Origin: Enterococcus sp. HY326
Lineage (GTDB): Bacteria > Bacillota > Bacilli > Lactobacillales > Enterococcaceae
NCBI RefSeq assembly: GCF_026157065.1
Contig: NZ_JANLGQ010000003.1
Span: forward strand, 124,001 to 188,000
Direction: 5' to 3'
Length of the DNA stretch: 64,000 nucleotides
How positions within the stretch are numbered: position 1 is the first letter of the stretch; each line of letters starts with the position of its first letter. Shown here in pieces: positions 8,666-17,240 of this stretch. The notes beneath the pieces were generated by a model. It was not told the origin of the DNA, made no database searches, and saw nothing but the letters and a program-made list of their open reading frames with translations. The position numbers and the translations under genes are program-made.

Positions 8666-9048
8666 ATGAAATTACAGGAATTAAAGCGAAATACAGTTTC
8701 AATCAAACGAGCTTTTATGGCTGGCTGAAGGAAGCGAAACTAATTGAGAAAACTGAAGGAGGTTATATTGTAGGGCCCGCTGCTTGGCCGGAGATGGAAA
8801 CTGTAACTTCGACAGTCTATCGAAATGGTGGCACTGTCGAAGCAAGCCATGTCAAAATTGCTGCTGAGAAAGTTCCAGACCTGGTCAGCTTATACGAAGC
8901 TTCCAAGTGGGGCAGTCTCTATTCTCAAAGCAAACAATTTGATGTGCTTCATCAAAAATTACTGAGTCTAATGGAAGGCTTGGCAGGTTTGAAGGAGCAG
9001 CTGAATCAGATGCAGCAATTGCTAGAAAAGAAAAAGCCAACTAGCTAG
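8666..9048 (+). pseudogene. Frameshifted gene, unknown family (phage antirepressor-like feel)
   Basis: An ATG at 8666 with AGAGGTG upstream reads MKLQELK and then stops within 21 codons. Adding one A to the AAA at 8683-8685 joins it to a frame that runs without a stop to 9048. The repaired product has about 128 residues: MKLQELKAKYSFNQTSFYGW near the start, EKTEGGYIVG, a central helix, and a C-terminal coiled coil (LHQKLLSLMEGLAGLKEQLNQMQ). The intact downstream part could start at the ATG at 8794 (84 residues), but that start has no ribosome site. I cannot name the family; the layout recalls small DNA-binding or antirepressor proteins. A sequencing error in the A run is also possible. Confidence 0.6.
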
Positions 9049-9050
9049 TG

Positions 9051-9084
9051 AGAAGCGGCAGCTTAATTAAAGCTGCGACCTTCT
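9051..9084 (+). terminator. Hairpin after the frameshifted gene
   Basis: AGAAG and GCAGCTT pair with AAGCTGC and CTTCT in a two-part stem around AATTA. There is no T tract, so it may be a weak terminator or only an mRNA 3'-end structure. Confidence 0.45.
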
Positions 9085-9112
9085 GACAAAAGCAAGTTGG
9101 CAAATATTATGT

Positions 9113-9478
9113 TTATTGTTGCAGACTTTGCAAGGCCCGCATGTCGATAATTTCAACATTTCCATCAACGGTTCCGCTGGCGGTTTTTAAAACTAGATTT
9201 TGAAAGCGAGGATTTAATTCTAACACCGGTTCCTCAGCAAAGTAATTGCTAGTATAGTCTTTAATATAAAGGTCGCCGATGGGAGAACTTAACGCTGTTG
9301 GATAGTCCTTCAAATCACTATCTTTTGCGACTACTAAAACCCGAAAACTGGTATCTAAAGAGCAAACACCGAATTTTGAGAAACTGCCGACACCATCGTC
9401 TAAATCTAGTAATAGTTTAGCATCCTGTTGATAGGGTGCTAATTTTTTTTCAACTTCTGAACTCATTTTGATTTCCAT
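9113..9478 (-). CDS. HesB/IscA-like iron-sulfur biosynthesis family protein
   Basis: 121-residue protein resembling the divergent HesB/IscA-like family of lactic acid bacteria: an N-terminal helix (SSEVEKKLAPYQQ), LLLDLDDGVG, and a beta-rich core ending in NLVLKTASGTVDGNVEIID. The classical pair of C-terminal cysteines of true IscA is missing; only one Cys is seen, in FGVCSLDT. A role in cluster assembly is therefore uncertain. CAGGGGG lies eight bases before the ATG at 9478; an upstream in-frame ATG at 9505 lacks such a site. Confidence 0.7.
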   Translation of the reverse strand: MEIKMSSEVEKKLAPYQQDAKLLLDLDDGVGSFSKFGVCSLDTSFRVLVVAKDSDLKDYPTALSSPIGDLYIKDYTSNYFAEEPVLELNPRFQNLVLKTASGTVDGNVEIIDMRALQSLQQ

Positions 9479-9668
9479 TGTAAAACCCCCTGTGAGTTTA
9501 CACATTCTTTTAAGTACAATTTTATCCTACTCTTTTTTATAAGTAGACTCTAATAATCTGCTTATAAAACCAAAGCTGAGAAACCGTAAAATCAGCATAA
9601 CTATATCTTGATGCAGATTTGCGGTATAATAAAAAAACAATTTGCGGCTTTTTCGGGAGGTGTTGGAA

Positions 9669-10148
9669 ATGAACGGGATGGGAATTTTTTTAGCACTGTG
9701 GGTCAGCTTTAGCGGATTGACAGCTTGGTTCCAATGGCGTCAGCAGCCACAGCAGATTTGGCTGAAGCTTGGCGGTTTGAATTTGGCGTTTTTAGCAGCC
9801 AGTCTCTTCATTTTTTCAATTTTTTCAACAATTGCTGGCTTTGCGGAGCAGGCATACAATAGTATCTTTCTGATGATATTTGCCCTGTGCATCAGTTTAG
9901 TGCTGGGACTTGCTAGCCTTGGTATTCTTGGCAATTTTTACGGGAGTTATTCTGCGGAAGCTATTTTACAGGTCAAAAAAAGTAGCCACTTGATGAGTAT
10001 CACGAGTTTTAGCTATTTGACCGTCGTTAGCTTAGCCGCATATTTTTGGCTCGACAATCATAGCGGTCTGAGGTTTGCGCTGTTGGCGTTGGCGCTGACT
10101 GGCTTATTTATTTTTTCTTACGTGCAACGCTATCAATTAAAAAGTTAA
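9669..10148 (+). CDS. Membrane protein, unknown function
   Basis: 159-residue protein with about five transmembrane helices and few charged residues, ending in a basic tail (SYVQRYQLKS). I do not recognise the family. CGGGAGG precedes the ATG at 9669. A TATAAT box at 9623-9628 suggests its own promoter. It stands alone between the IscA-like gene (opposite strand) and the sugar symporter locus. Confidence 0.75.
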   Translation: MNGMGIFLALWVSFSGLTAWFQWRQQPQQIWLKLGGLNLAFLAASLFIFSIFSTIAGFAEQAYNSIFLMIFALCISLVLGLASLGILGNFYGSYSAEAILQVKKSSHLMSITSFSYLTVVSLAAYFWLDNHSGLRFALLALALTGLFIFSYVQRYQLKS

Positions 10149-10153
10149 GATCA

Positions 10154-10274
10154 TGAAGCTCTGTTGGGTTTGCTTCACGAAATTTTTTCAATCAAAACAG
10201 GATTTGTTCAGGTGCCAATGCCTTTTGATAAGGCTTGGCTGACCTGATTATCCGATTGAGTGAAGAAGAGTTTC
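10154..10274 (+). other. Structured RNA region before the symporter operon
   Basis: Nested complementarity: GAAGC/GCTTC (10154-10175), CTTCAC (10173-10178) with GTGAAG (10260-10265), CAATC with GATTG, then CAGGT/ACCTG, CCAA/TTGG and GCCTT/AAGGC closing a loop at 10209-10246. A T tract follows at about 10290. It may be an elaborate terminator of the preceding gene, because the likely promoter of the next operon lies downstream of it at 10318. Confidence 0.45.
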
Positions 10275-10317
10275 GTCAGGCAGGAGACAGCGCTTTTTTT
10301 GTTTAAAGAATTATTGA

Positions 10318-10346
10318 TTGACAAGCTGTTTAGTAAACAGTAAATT
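10318..10346 (+). promoter_or_regulatory. Promoter with palindromic operator for the symporter/GH65 operon
   Basis: TTGACA (10318-10323), a 17-base spacer and TAAATT (10341-10346). The spacer is filled by a perfect palindrome CTGTTTAGTAAACAG (10326-10340). The same core and the same placement recur at the ABC/alpha-galactosidase promoter at 26701-26729. Confidence 0.65.
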
Positions 10347-10394
10347 GAACTAAATTAATATCTGACAGGTGTTTTTTATAAGGGGGAATCAATC

Positions 10395-11924
10395 ATGGAG
10401 AGTACACAGTTATCTAAACGCAATCTTTGGTCATTTTCAATCGGTACTGTCGGTCGAGATATGGCGGCCGCCGGATTATTTGTCAACTATCTCTTAAATT
10501 ATGTATTGTTTACTAAAACTTTAACGGCGGCCCAATTTTCTGTGATTACCGTTATCATGGTGGCGGCCCGCTTTTTCGATGCGGTCATTGACCCGATTTT
10601 GGGGAATGTGATTGATGCTTCCCACAGCAAGTGGGGAAAATTCAAACCCTTTATTTTAGCTGGGGTCATTGGAACGGCGATTATCGTCAGCCTGTCTTTT
10701 TCATCTAATTTGCAGGGCTGGCCCTACGTTATTTTCTTTGGCATTATGTATTTTCTTTTTAGTATTTTCTTTTCGATTAACGACATTGCCTATTGGGGCA
10801 TGATTCCCGCTTTGACAAAAGATCAAGACGGTCGCAATCGCTTGATGTCTTTAACCAATTTGATGGCGGGCATCGGGGCTTTCTTGACGGCTTTAATCGT
10901 GCCGACATTTACCGTCGGCAGTTTGGTAATCGGCGGCAGCGCTGTGACTGGTTATGCAGCTATTGGGATTGGCTTTTCTTTATTTATGCTCTTGACGCAG
11001 GCGATCACATTATTTGGCGTTGAAGAACCGCCAAGACCTGCGGTAAAAAAAGAAACCACGAAAATCAGCGTGAAGGAAATTGTTCATATTATCTATCGTA
11101 ATAAACAAGCCTTGTGGAGCGGCGTAATTCTATTTGTTTATATGTTGGTCACCACCTTGAGTACAACGTTGATTTCTACTTATTTATACTTTAGTTTTGG
11201 TTACAACGGCTTATTGGTGACGATTTTCAATATCGTCGGACAAGTTGCCGGCGCTTTAGTTTTTATTATGTTTCCCGCTATTTCTAAAAAATTCAACCGT
11301 GATACTTTAATTAAAATTGCTGCCAGCATGTCTTTGATTGGCTATTTTCTTTTATTGGCAGCTGGCTGGATTTTACCCAACAGTCTGGAAATGACCAAAT
11401 TAATTATTTTGGCATTGGTTAATATTTTGCCAGCAGTGGGTAATGGCGTCTTTTATCTAATTATCATGATTAGTATTGCTAACGGGGTTGAATGGAATGA
11501 CTGGAAATTCGGCACCCGCAATGAAGGCATTATTTTTTCAGTGCGGCCCTTTGTAACGCAATTAGGCATGGGCTTAGGTCAGTTCGGGACTATGTTAGTT
11601 TATCTGGTGATTGGGGTGCTTTCCACCACTAACCAAATTTCTGATTTGGAAAATCAAGCGGCAGCTGGTACGATTTCCGCTACCGCCAGAGAAAGTATGA
11701 TTCAACAGATTCTAAATGCCACACCGGAAATCAAAGGCCGTTTGCTGTTAATTTTCTTAACGGTGGTGCCTTTAATCGGGATTACGATTGCCTACACTAT
11801 TTATAAGAAAAAAGGCATCATGACAGAAAGTCAATTTGCGCAAATTACGGAGGAAATTAAAGAACGGGATGCCAAGGTGGAAGCTGCAACCTCCACTAGT
11901 CCTGAAGGTGATATTCATGCTTAA
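10395..11924 (+). CDS. GPH-family sugar:cation symporter
   Basis: 509-residue transporter with about twelve transmembrane helices, of the glycoside-pentoside-hexuronide family (melibiose and xyloside carriers). It has the family's early motif with RFFDAVIDPILGNVIDASHSKWGKFKPF, where the Asp residues bind cation and sugar, and FGTRNEGIIFSVRPF in the second half. No EIIA domain is fused at the C-terminus. AAGGGGGAATC lies before the ATG. It heads an operon with two hydrolases and a GH65 phosphorylase, so it likely imports an unphosphorylated glucoside. Confidence 0.88.
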   Translation: MESTQLSKRNLWSFSIGTVGRDMAAAGLFVNYLLNYVLFTKTLTAAQFSVITVIMVAARFFDAVIDPILGNVIDASHSKWGKFKPFILAGVIGTAIIVSLSFSSNLQGWPYVIFFGIMYFLFSIFFSINDIAYWGMIPALTKDQDGRNRLMSLTNLMAGIGAFLTALIVPTFTVGSLVIGGSAVTGYAAIGIGFSLFMLLTQAITLFGVEEPPRPAVKKETTKISVKEIVHIIYRNKQALWSGVILFVYMLVTTLSTTLISTYLYFSFGYNGLLVTIFNIVGQVAGALVFIMFPAISKKFNRDTLIKIAASMSLIGYFLLLAAGWILPNSLEMTKLIILALVNILPAVGNGVFYLIIMISIANGVEWNDWKFGTRNEGIIFSVRPFVTQLGMGLGQFGTMLVYLVIGVLSTTNQISDLENQAAAGTISATARESMIQQILNATPEIKGRLLLIFLTVVPLIGITIAYTIYKKKGIMTESQFAQITEEIKERDAKVEAATSTSPEGDIHA

Positions 11925-12861
11925 AATTATTTTAATTATTGTCCTGCTATTGGCAGCTGTGCTACTTTTTGCGGCCTATAAACTATTTACAATCGCTTTT
12001 TTGAAAACAACTAATCGGGCGGAAACGATGGAGTCCGACCACAATCGGATTGACACGCCAGAGGATGCTCTATTGCAACCAGTTTTGGATAAAAAAGCGG
12101 AGTGGTTAGCTGAAGTTACTGAAGAAATGGTCAGCATCACTAGCCAAGACGGCCTAAAACTGAAGGGCTTCAGCTATTCTTTAGCTCAGCCAAGCAAACG
12201 CTGGGGCATTTTAGTCCACGGGTTTGACAGCCGCCATGAAGAAATGTTTGATAAGGCTCCTTATTTTCAAGACTTAGGCTTCAATGTGCTGCTGCCGGAT
12301 TTGCGGGCTCATGGCGCTAGTGAAGGCCGCTACATCGGATTTGGCTGGCCAGATCGCAAAGATATTCAGCTGTGGATTGATTTTATTTTACAAAAAGACC
12401 CTGAGGCGGAAATTATTTTATATGGGGTTTCCATGGGCGGGGCAACCGTGATGATGACCGCTGGTGAAAATTTGCCGGACAATGTCAAAGCAGTGATTGA
12501 AGACTGCGGCTATGCTTCTGTGAAAGAAGAATTGAGCTATCAATTGAAAAATTTGTTCCATGTACCGGCTTTTCCTTTGATTCCCCTCGTCTCAGTTATC
12601 AATAAAATGCGTCAAGGTTGGTGGCTAGGTGAAGCCAGTAGTACAAAGCAGTTGGCGAAAACCAAACTGCCAGTACTCTTTATCCACGGAAATGCCGATA
12701 CTTTTGTGCCTTTCAGCATGTTGGCGGAAAATTATCAGGCGACCGCCACCTCTAAAGAAAAATTACCGGTGGCTGGAGCACAGCACGCCATGTCAGGAAT
12801 TATTGCCGGAGAGGCTTACTGGCAAAAAGTAAAAGCCTTTTTAGATGAAGTAATGGCTTAA
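11917..12861 (+). CDS. Membrane-anchored alpha/beta hydrolase
   Basis: 314-residue hydrolase. Residues 2-22 form one hydrophobic anchor. The nucleophile elbow is GVSMGG, an Asp follows in HGNADTFVPF, and the catalytic His is in GAQHAMS. The pattern resembles the family annotated as alpha/beta hydrolase or cell-surface esterase (HGFDSRHEEMF, DLRAHGASEGRYIGFG). The ATG at 11917 overlaps the symporter stop by eight bases, which favours translational coupling over the longer frame from 11836. In this operon it may remove an acyl group from an imported sugar, but that is inference. Confidence 0.82.
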   Translation: MLKIILIIVLLLAAVLLFAAYKLFTIAFLKTTNRAETMESDHNRIDTPEDALLQPVLDKKAEWLAEVTEEMVSITSQDGLKLKGFSYSLAQPSKRWGILVHGFDSRHEEMFDKAPYFQDLGFNVLLPDLRAHGASEGRYIGFGWPDRKDIQLWIDFILQKDPEAEIILYGVSMGGATVMMTAGENLPDNVKAVIEDCGYASVKEELSYQLKNLFHVPAFPLIPLVSVINKMRQGWWLGEASSTKQLAKTKLPVLFIHGNADTFVPFSMLAENYQATATSKEKLPVAGAQHAMSGIIAGEAYWQKVKAFLDEVMA

Positions 12862-12939
12862 GCAAGACGTTAAATTAACCAGTGGTAGAAATAATGGCTA
12901 CTGGTTTGCCACCATCATAAATTGAAAGAGGAGTCACGG

Positions 12940-15210
12940 ATGAAAAAACTGATTAAGCAAGGGTTTGAATTAACCAACGACAATTTATTATTGCAGGAAA
13001 CACTGTTCCATACAGCTAATGGCTATCTTGGTGTGAGAGGAAATTTTGAAGAAGGCTATCCTCAAGGCTTTTCCTCCAGTCGAGGACAGTATATCAACGG
13101 TTTTTACGATATTGCTGAGATGAAACAGGCTGAACAGCTATATGGCTTTGTCAATAAAAAAGAAGTGATGCTAAACGTTGCTGATACGCAATCCTTAATG
13201 ATTGAAATCGGCGGAGAAGCTGTCTCACTTTTTGAAAACGCTACAGATATTTATCGGGAATTGGATATGGAAAAAGGTACAGCCCTTCGTCAATTTACTT
13301 GGCACAACCAAGCGGGCCAAAGCTTTCAAATTGCCTTCAAACGGATGGCATCTTTTGTTATGTTGCCTTTGTTCACCATTGAATTGACAATCACTTCAAA
13401 TGAATTTAGCGGTGAAGTTAAAATTACTTCTAAGCATAATGGCGAGGTCACCAATTTCGCTGACCCCAATGATCCGCGAGTTGCCGCAGAATCTGAGCAT
13501 TATCTGCGGGTTGTCGGCAATCAGGTGGATGAAGCGCAGGGGATTTCTAAAATCACCGCTAAGACGCAGGTTTCAGATTTAGCCGCTGAAACAATTGTTT
13601 TTCATGAGAGCAAGCTTCCATTAACTGAGCTGGTGGCAACAGAAGTAGAAAATACGTTTATCTATCGAGGGGAGATTTCTCCTAAGCAACCGCTGAGCTT
13701 CACGAAATTCAGTCTCTTTCTAGATTCCCGTCGCTATGATTTAGCTAAGGCGAGCGAGGAATTAATTGCGGAAGTTAAATCAGCTGGTCTCAGTGATTTA
13801 TATCAAAAGCAAGCCGCTTATTTGACGGATTTTTGGCAAAATGCGGTGGCTGAAGTGAGCGGCGACCAATTATTAAACGAATCTCTGGATTATAGTTTAT
13901 ATAGCTTGTTGCAGTCAGCTGGTAAGGACGGCATTTCCAATATTGCCGCCAAAGGCTTAAGCGGCGAAGGCTACGAAGGCCATTATTTCTGGGATACCGA
14001 AATTTATATGATGCCCTTTTTTACCTTAACCAATCCACAAATTGCTCAAAAATTAATTCACTATCGTTATAGTATTTTAGATAAGGCCCGGGAAAATGCC
14101 CGCATTCTTGGTCATCAGACCGGCGCCCTTTATCCATGGCGCACGATTGCCGGGGCGGAGTCTTCTGGATATTTTCCTTCAGGCACGGCCCAATATCATA
14201 TTAACAGCGATATTGCTTATGCCATCATCCAATATTATTTGGCGACCGGGGATCTGCAATTAATTGCCGATTACGGAGGGGAAGTTATTTTTGAAACGGC
14301 CCGCGTTTGGTTAGAGGTCGGCCATTTTACCGAGGAACATTTTGTCATCAATGCGGTGACTGGCCCCGATGAATACACTTGTGTTGTTAACAATAATTTT
14401 TATACCAACATCTCAGCTAAATACCATTTGGAATGGGCGGGGAAATTTTATCAAGTATTAACCGAGGCAGGCCTTGCTGAAGTCATTGGAAAAATCGGCT
14501 TAACCTCTGCTGAAATCGCCGAATGGCAGCGGGCAGCGGCGGCTATGTATTTGCCTTTTTCTAAAGAATTACAAATTCATGAGCAAGACGACAGCTTTTT
14601 AGCAAAACCTGTGATGGAATTTAAAAACTTGCCGGCTGAGAAGTTTCCACTATTGCTCCACTATCATCCGTTGTATTTATACCGGCATCAAGTAACAAAA
14701 CAGGCGGACTTAGTCTTGGCCTATTTCTTATACGAAAATCAATTTGAGGAAGCGGCTATCAAACGGGGCTATGATTATTACGAGCCATTAACGACTCATG
14801 ACTCTTCTTTGTCTTCTTGTATTTTCAGCATTGTGGCGAATCAGTTTGGAGATAGCGAGAAAGCTTATAATTATTTCGATGAATCTTCAAAAATTGATAT
14901 CACCAATTCCCATAAAAATACCAAGGATGGTATTCACGCAGCCAATATGGGAGGGACTTATTTAGGACTCGTCTTTGGTTTTGGCGGCTTACGCTTAACT
15001 GAAAGCGGCATAAGTCTGCGGCCGCAGCTGCCAAAAAATTGGGATAAAATGACCTTCAGCTTCCACTATCATGGCAGCCAATTTTTAGCAGAAATCACTG
15101 AAGCAACGATTAATTTGACGTTAGTGGCAGGAGCAGCACAATCTGTTATGATTAATGGAGAAAATTATTTAGTTGAAAAAAAACAGTCATTAAACGAGGT
15201 GCTTAAATGA
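12940..15210 (+). CDS. GH65 glycoside phosphorylase (maltose phosphorylase-like)
   Basis: 756-residue cytoplasmic enzyme that cleaves an alpha-linked glucobiose with inorganic phosphate, releasing beta-glucose 1-phosphate. GH65 order is complete: N-terminal beta-sandwich, helical linker, (alpha/alpha)6 barrel with YEGHYFWDTEIYM and the acid TGPDEYT (Glu478), and a small C-terminal beta domain. GAGGAGTC precedes the ATG at 12940. No beta-phosphoglucomutase gene accompanies it, although maltose and trehalose phosphorylases usually have one next door. The linkage preference (maltose, kojibiose, nigerose, trehalose) cannot be read from sequence. Confidence 0.88.
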   Translation: MKKLIKQGFELTNDNLLLQETLFHTANGYLGVRGNFEEGYPQGFSSSRGQYINGFYDIAEMKQAEQLYGFVNKKEVMLNVADTQSLMIEIGGEAVSLFENATDIYRELDMEKGTALRQFTWHNQAGQSFQIAFKRMASFVMLPLFTIELTITSNEFSGEVKITSKHNGEVTNFADPNDPRVAAESEHYLRVVGNQVDEAQGISKITAKTQVSDLAAETIVFHESKLPLTELVATEVENTFIYRGEISPKQPLSFTKFSLFLDSRRYDLAKASEELIAEVKSAGLSDLYQKQAAYLTDFWQNAVAEVSGDQLLNESLDYSLYSLLQSAGKDGISNIAAKGLSGEGYEGHYFWDTEIYMMPFFTLTNPQIAQKLIHYRYSILDKARENARILGHQTGALYPWRTIAGAESSGYFPSGTAQYHINSDIAYAIIQYYLATGDLQLIADYGGEVIFETARVWLEVGHFTEEHFVINAVTGPDEYTCVVNNNFYTNISAKYHLEWAGKFYQVLTEAGLAEVIGKIGLTSAEIAEWQRAAAAMYLPFSKELQIHEQDDSFLAKPVMEFKNLPAEKFPLLLHYHPLYLYRHQVTKQADLVLAYFLYENQFEEAAIKRGYDYYEPLTTHDSSLSSCIFSIVANQFGDSEKAYNYFDESSKIDITNSHKNTKDGIHAANMGGTYLGLVFGFGGLRLTESGISLRPQLPKNWDKMTFSFHYHGSQFLAEITEATINLTLVAGAAQSVMINGENYLVEKKQSLNEVLK

Positions 15211-16025
15211 GAGTGTTAACGGAAAAAATCCAGGCAGCTGGTCACGAGGCGGAACTGATTTTATATTTGCAGGACAACTCGGCTGAAATCGACCCGCTGC
15301 GCCAGCGACCAATGATTTTAATTTGCCCAGGCGGCGGCTATGAATTTTTATCAGAGCGGGAAGGCGAACCAGTGGCGTTGCATTTTCTCAGCTTAGGCTA
15401 TCAAGCTGCTGTCTTAAAATACAGTGTCGCACCAGCAGTTCGCTATCCAGTGGCTTTAAAGCAACTGGCAACCTCGGTAGCTTTTATTCGTAAGAATGCC
15501 GGCGACTTTTTTGTTGATGCCGCAAAAATTACCGTGTTGGGCTTTTCTGCCGGTGGACATTTGGCCGCTTCTTTAGGTGTTAATTGGAATAAGCCGTTAC
15601 TGGCAGACATTGCACCGGCTGCAGAAATCTATCCGAATGCTTTAGTATTAAGCTACCCAGTGATTTCTAGTGGTAAATATGCCCATCAAGGCAGTTTCCA
15701 AGCGTTGCTAGGAGCTGATTATCCAAAAGAAAATGCGGCTGTCTCCATTGAAAAATTAGTCGATCAAGATTTTCCAGCAACTTTTGTTTGGCATACCGTG
15801 GCTGATGATGCCGTGCCAGCCAAAAATAGTTTATTGTTGGCGGATGCTTTATATGATGCCAGCATCCCCTTTGAATTTCATCTTTATAATCGGGGACTGC
15901 ATGGTCTAAGCCTAGGGACTGTCGAAACTAGACGCGCCAGTGAGCCGTATCAAATACTAGAAGATGTCGAAAACTGGCCGCAAATGGCGGACCGTTGGTT
16001 AAAAAATCAATTTGCCAAAAATTAA
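15207..16025 (+). CDS. Alpha/beta hydrolase, carbohydrate-esterase-like
   Basis: 272-residue enzyme related to the BD-FAE/acetyl-xylan-esterase-like hydrolases. It has the oxyanion motif CPGGGYEFLSEREGEP, the nucleophile elbow GFSAGGHLAAS, an Asp in VADDAVPAKNS and the His in LHGLSLGT. There is no signal peptide, so it acts inside the cell. Its ATG overlaps the GH65 stop in ATGA, which shows tight coupling. A likely job is deacetylation of an imported acylated sugar before phosphorolysis. Confidence 0.82.
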   Translation: MRVLTEKIQAAGHEAELILYLQDNSAEIDPLRQRPMILICPGGGYEFLSEREGEPVALHFLSLGYQAAVLKYSVAPAVRYPVALKQLATSVAFIRKNAGDFFVDAAKITVLGFSAGGHLAASLGVNWNKPLLADIAPAAEIYPNALVLSYPVISSGKYAHQGSFQALLGADYPKENAAVSIEKLVDQDFPATFVWHTVADDAVPAKNSLLLADALYDASIPFEFHLYNRGLHGLSLGTVETRRASEPYQILEDVENWPQMADRWLKNQFAKN

Positions 16026-16048
16026 ATCATGAATCAATTATTTTAAAT

Positions 16049-16087
16049 AAAATGCGTGAGCCGCTTCCTTGTTGGCTGCGCATTTTT
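16049..16087 (+). terminator. Terminator after the GH65 operon
   Basis: AAAATGCG pairs with CGCATTTT and AGCC with GGCT, followed by T-rich sequence. Confidence 0.75.
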
Positions 16088-16169
16088 ATTTTTTTTGAAA
16101 GTGTAACAGTTGTAAATTTTTTGCGTATCTCGTTGAAGTTCGTGAAAAAAATCTTTTTGTCAAAAAGTC

Positions 16170-16216
16170 TTGAATTTATTTTAGAAACCGTTTACAATGT
16201 GGTTAACCGGTAAACC
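16170..16216 (+). promoter_or_regulatory. Promoter, cre site and operator of the 16-24 kb operon
   Basis: TTGAAT (16170-16175), a 17-base spacer and TACAAT (16193-16198). AGAAACCGTTTACA (16183-16196) fits a cre site read in reverse, with one mismatch, and overlaps -10. GGTTAACCGGTAAACC (16201-16216) is a LacI-type palindrome with one mismatch, covering the transcription start. The operon is thus probably autorepressed by its first gene and catabolite controlled. Confidence 0.65.
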
Positions 16217-16231
16217 AGAAGGTGAAAGATT

Positions 16232-17221
16232 ATGAAAAAACATGTCACAATTCAAGAGGTTGCTAACCGAGCTGGCGTTTCTAAAACAACCATCTCTAGA
16301 TATTTAAATGGCAAATTTGGCAACATGTCTCTTGATACTAAACGAAAAATTCAATTGATTATCGATGAATTAGACTATCGTCCCAGCAAACAGGCGCAGG
16401 GATTAAAATCAAATAAAAGTTGGTTAATCGGTTTACTAGTTGCGGATATTGCCAATCAATATACAGCCTATATTATTAAAGCCGTACAGGATGCTTTAAT
16501 GGACACTGGTTATCAATTGCTGATTATGAACACAAATAATTCTGAAACTGAAGAACAGCGGGCTATCCAAAAATTAATTGATCAAAATATTGATGGCATT
16601 CTCCTGCAGCCAGTTGCAACCGAGCTGACTGCTTTTCAACAGATTATTGATCAAGAGATTCCGACAGTCTTAGTCGATCGTTTCTTAAATATCGATCGCT
16701 GGACGACAGTGCAAACCAATAATATTCAGGTTTCCAAAAAGATGGCGGAAATTATTGTTGCAAATGGCTATCAAAAAATTGTTCACGTCAGTGAAGCTAT
16801 CGGCGACATTAGTCCACGGGCCGAACGCTATCAAGGTATTCGTCTCGGGACTTTAGATACAAATTGTCAAGTGGAGTTGTTGGAGCTACATCATACCGGC
16901 AAGGGACAAGATATTGTCGAGTTTTGTAGCGAGGAGTTCAAGGAAAAGACTTGCTTCTTTGCAGCTAACGGGAATGCAATGTACGAAACAGTCGTCGGCT
17001 TGAATAATTGTCAACTGAAATTTCCGATAGATTGCGGTTTAGCCGGCTACGATGACTGGTTTTGGGGAGAATTAATTCAACCGGGAATTACCACGATTCA
17101 CCAAGTACCTGAACGGATTGGCGAGCGGGCAGTTGAAGTTTTAATGCAGGAGATTGACATTCCTCAACCGACAGAAACAATTGAAATTGCTGCTGAAATT
17201 CATTTGCGAGGCTCATTGTAA
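16232..17221 (+). CDS. LacI-family regulator, KdgR-like
   Basis: 329-residue repressor. The helix-turn-helix (TIQEVANRAGVSKTTISRYLNG) is followed by the hinge YRPSKQAQGLKSNKS and a sugar-binding-like sensor domain with GIRLGTL and the late FPIDCGLAGYDDWFW. It resembles the KdgR group that governs 2-keto-3-deoxygluconate genes. The palindrome at 16201-16216 lies 15 bases ahead of its start, so autoregulation is likely. It is the first gene of the operon that contains the KdgK-like kinase. The inducer is probably an acid sugar or its phosphate. Confidence 0.85.
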   Translation: MKKHVTIQEVANRAGVSKTTISRYLNGKFGNMSLDTKRKIQLIIDELDYRPSKQAQGLKSNKSWLIGLLVADIANQYTAYIIKAVQDALMDTGYQLLIMNTNNSETEEQRAIQKLIDQNIDGILLQPVATELTAFQQIIDQEIPTVLVDRFLNIDRWTTVQTNNIQVSKKMAEIIVANGYQKIVHVSEAIGDISPRAERYQGIRLGTLDTNCQVELLELHHTGKGQDIVEFCSEEFKEKTCFFAANGNAMYETVVGLNNCQLKFPIDCGLAGYDDWFWGELIQPGITTIHQVPERIGERAVEVLMQEIDIPQPTETIEIAAEIHLRGSL

Positions 17222-17240
17222 ATAGCGAAGGAGAGAAAAC

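Noticed and set aside
8666-9048. Prophage remnant
   Set aside because: Only one gene with a vague antirepressor look; no integrase, attachment sites or other phage genes around it.
10154-10394. T-box or other known riboswitch before the symporter operon
   Set aside because: No T-box core motif, and a promoter lies downstream of the structure.
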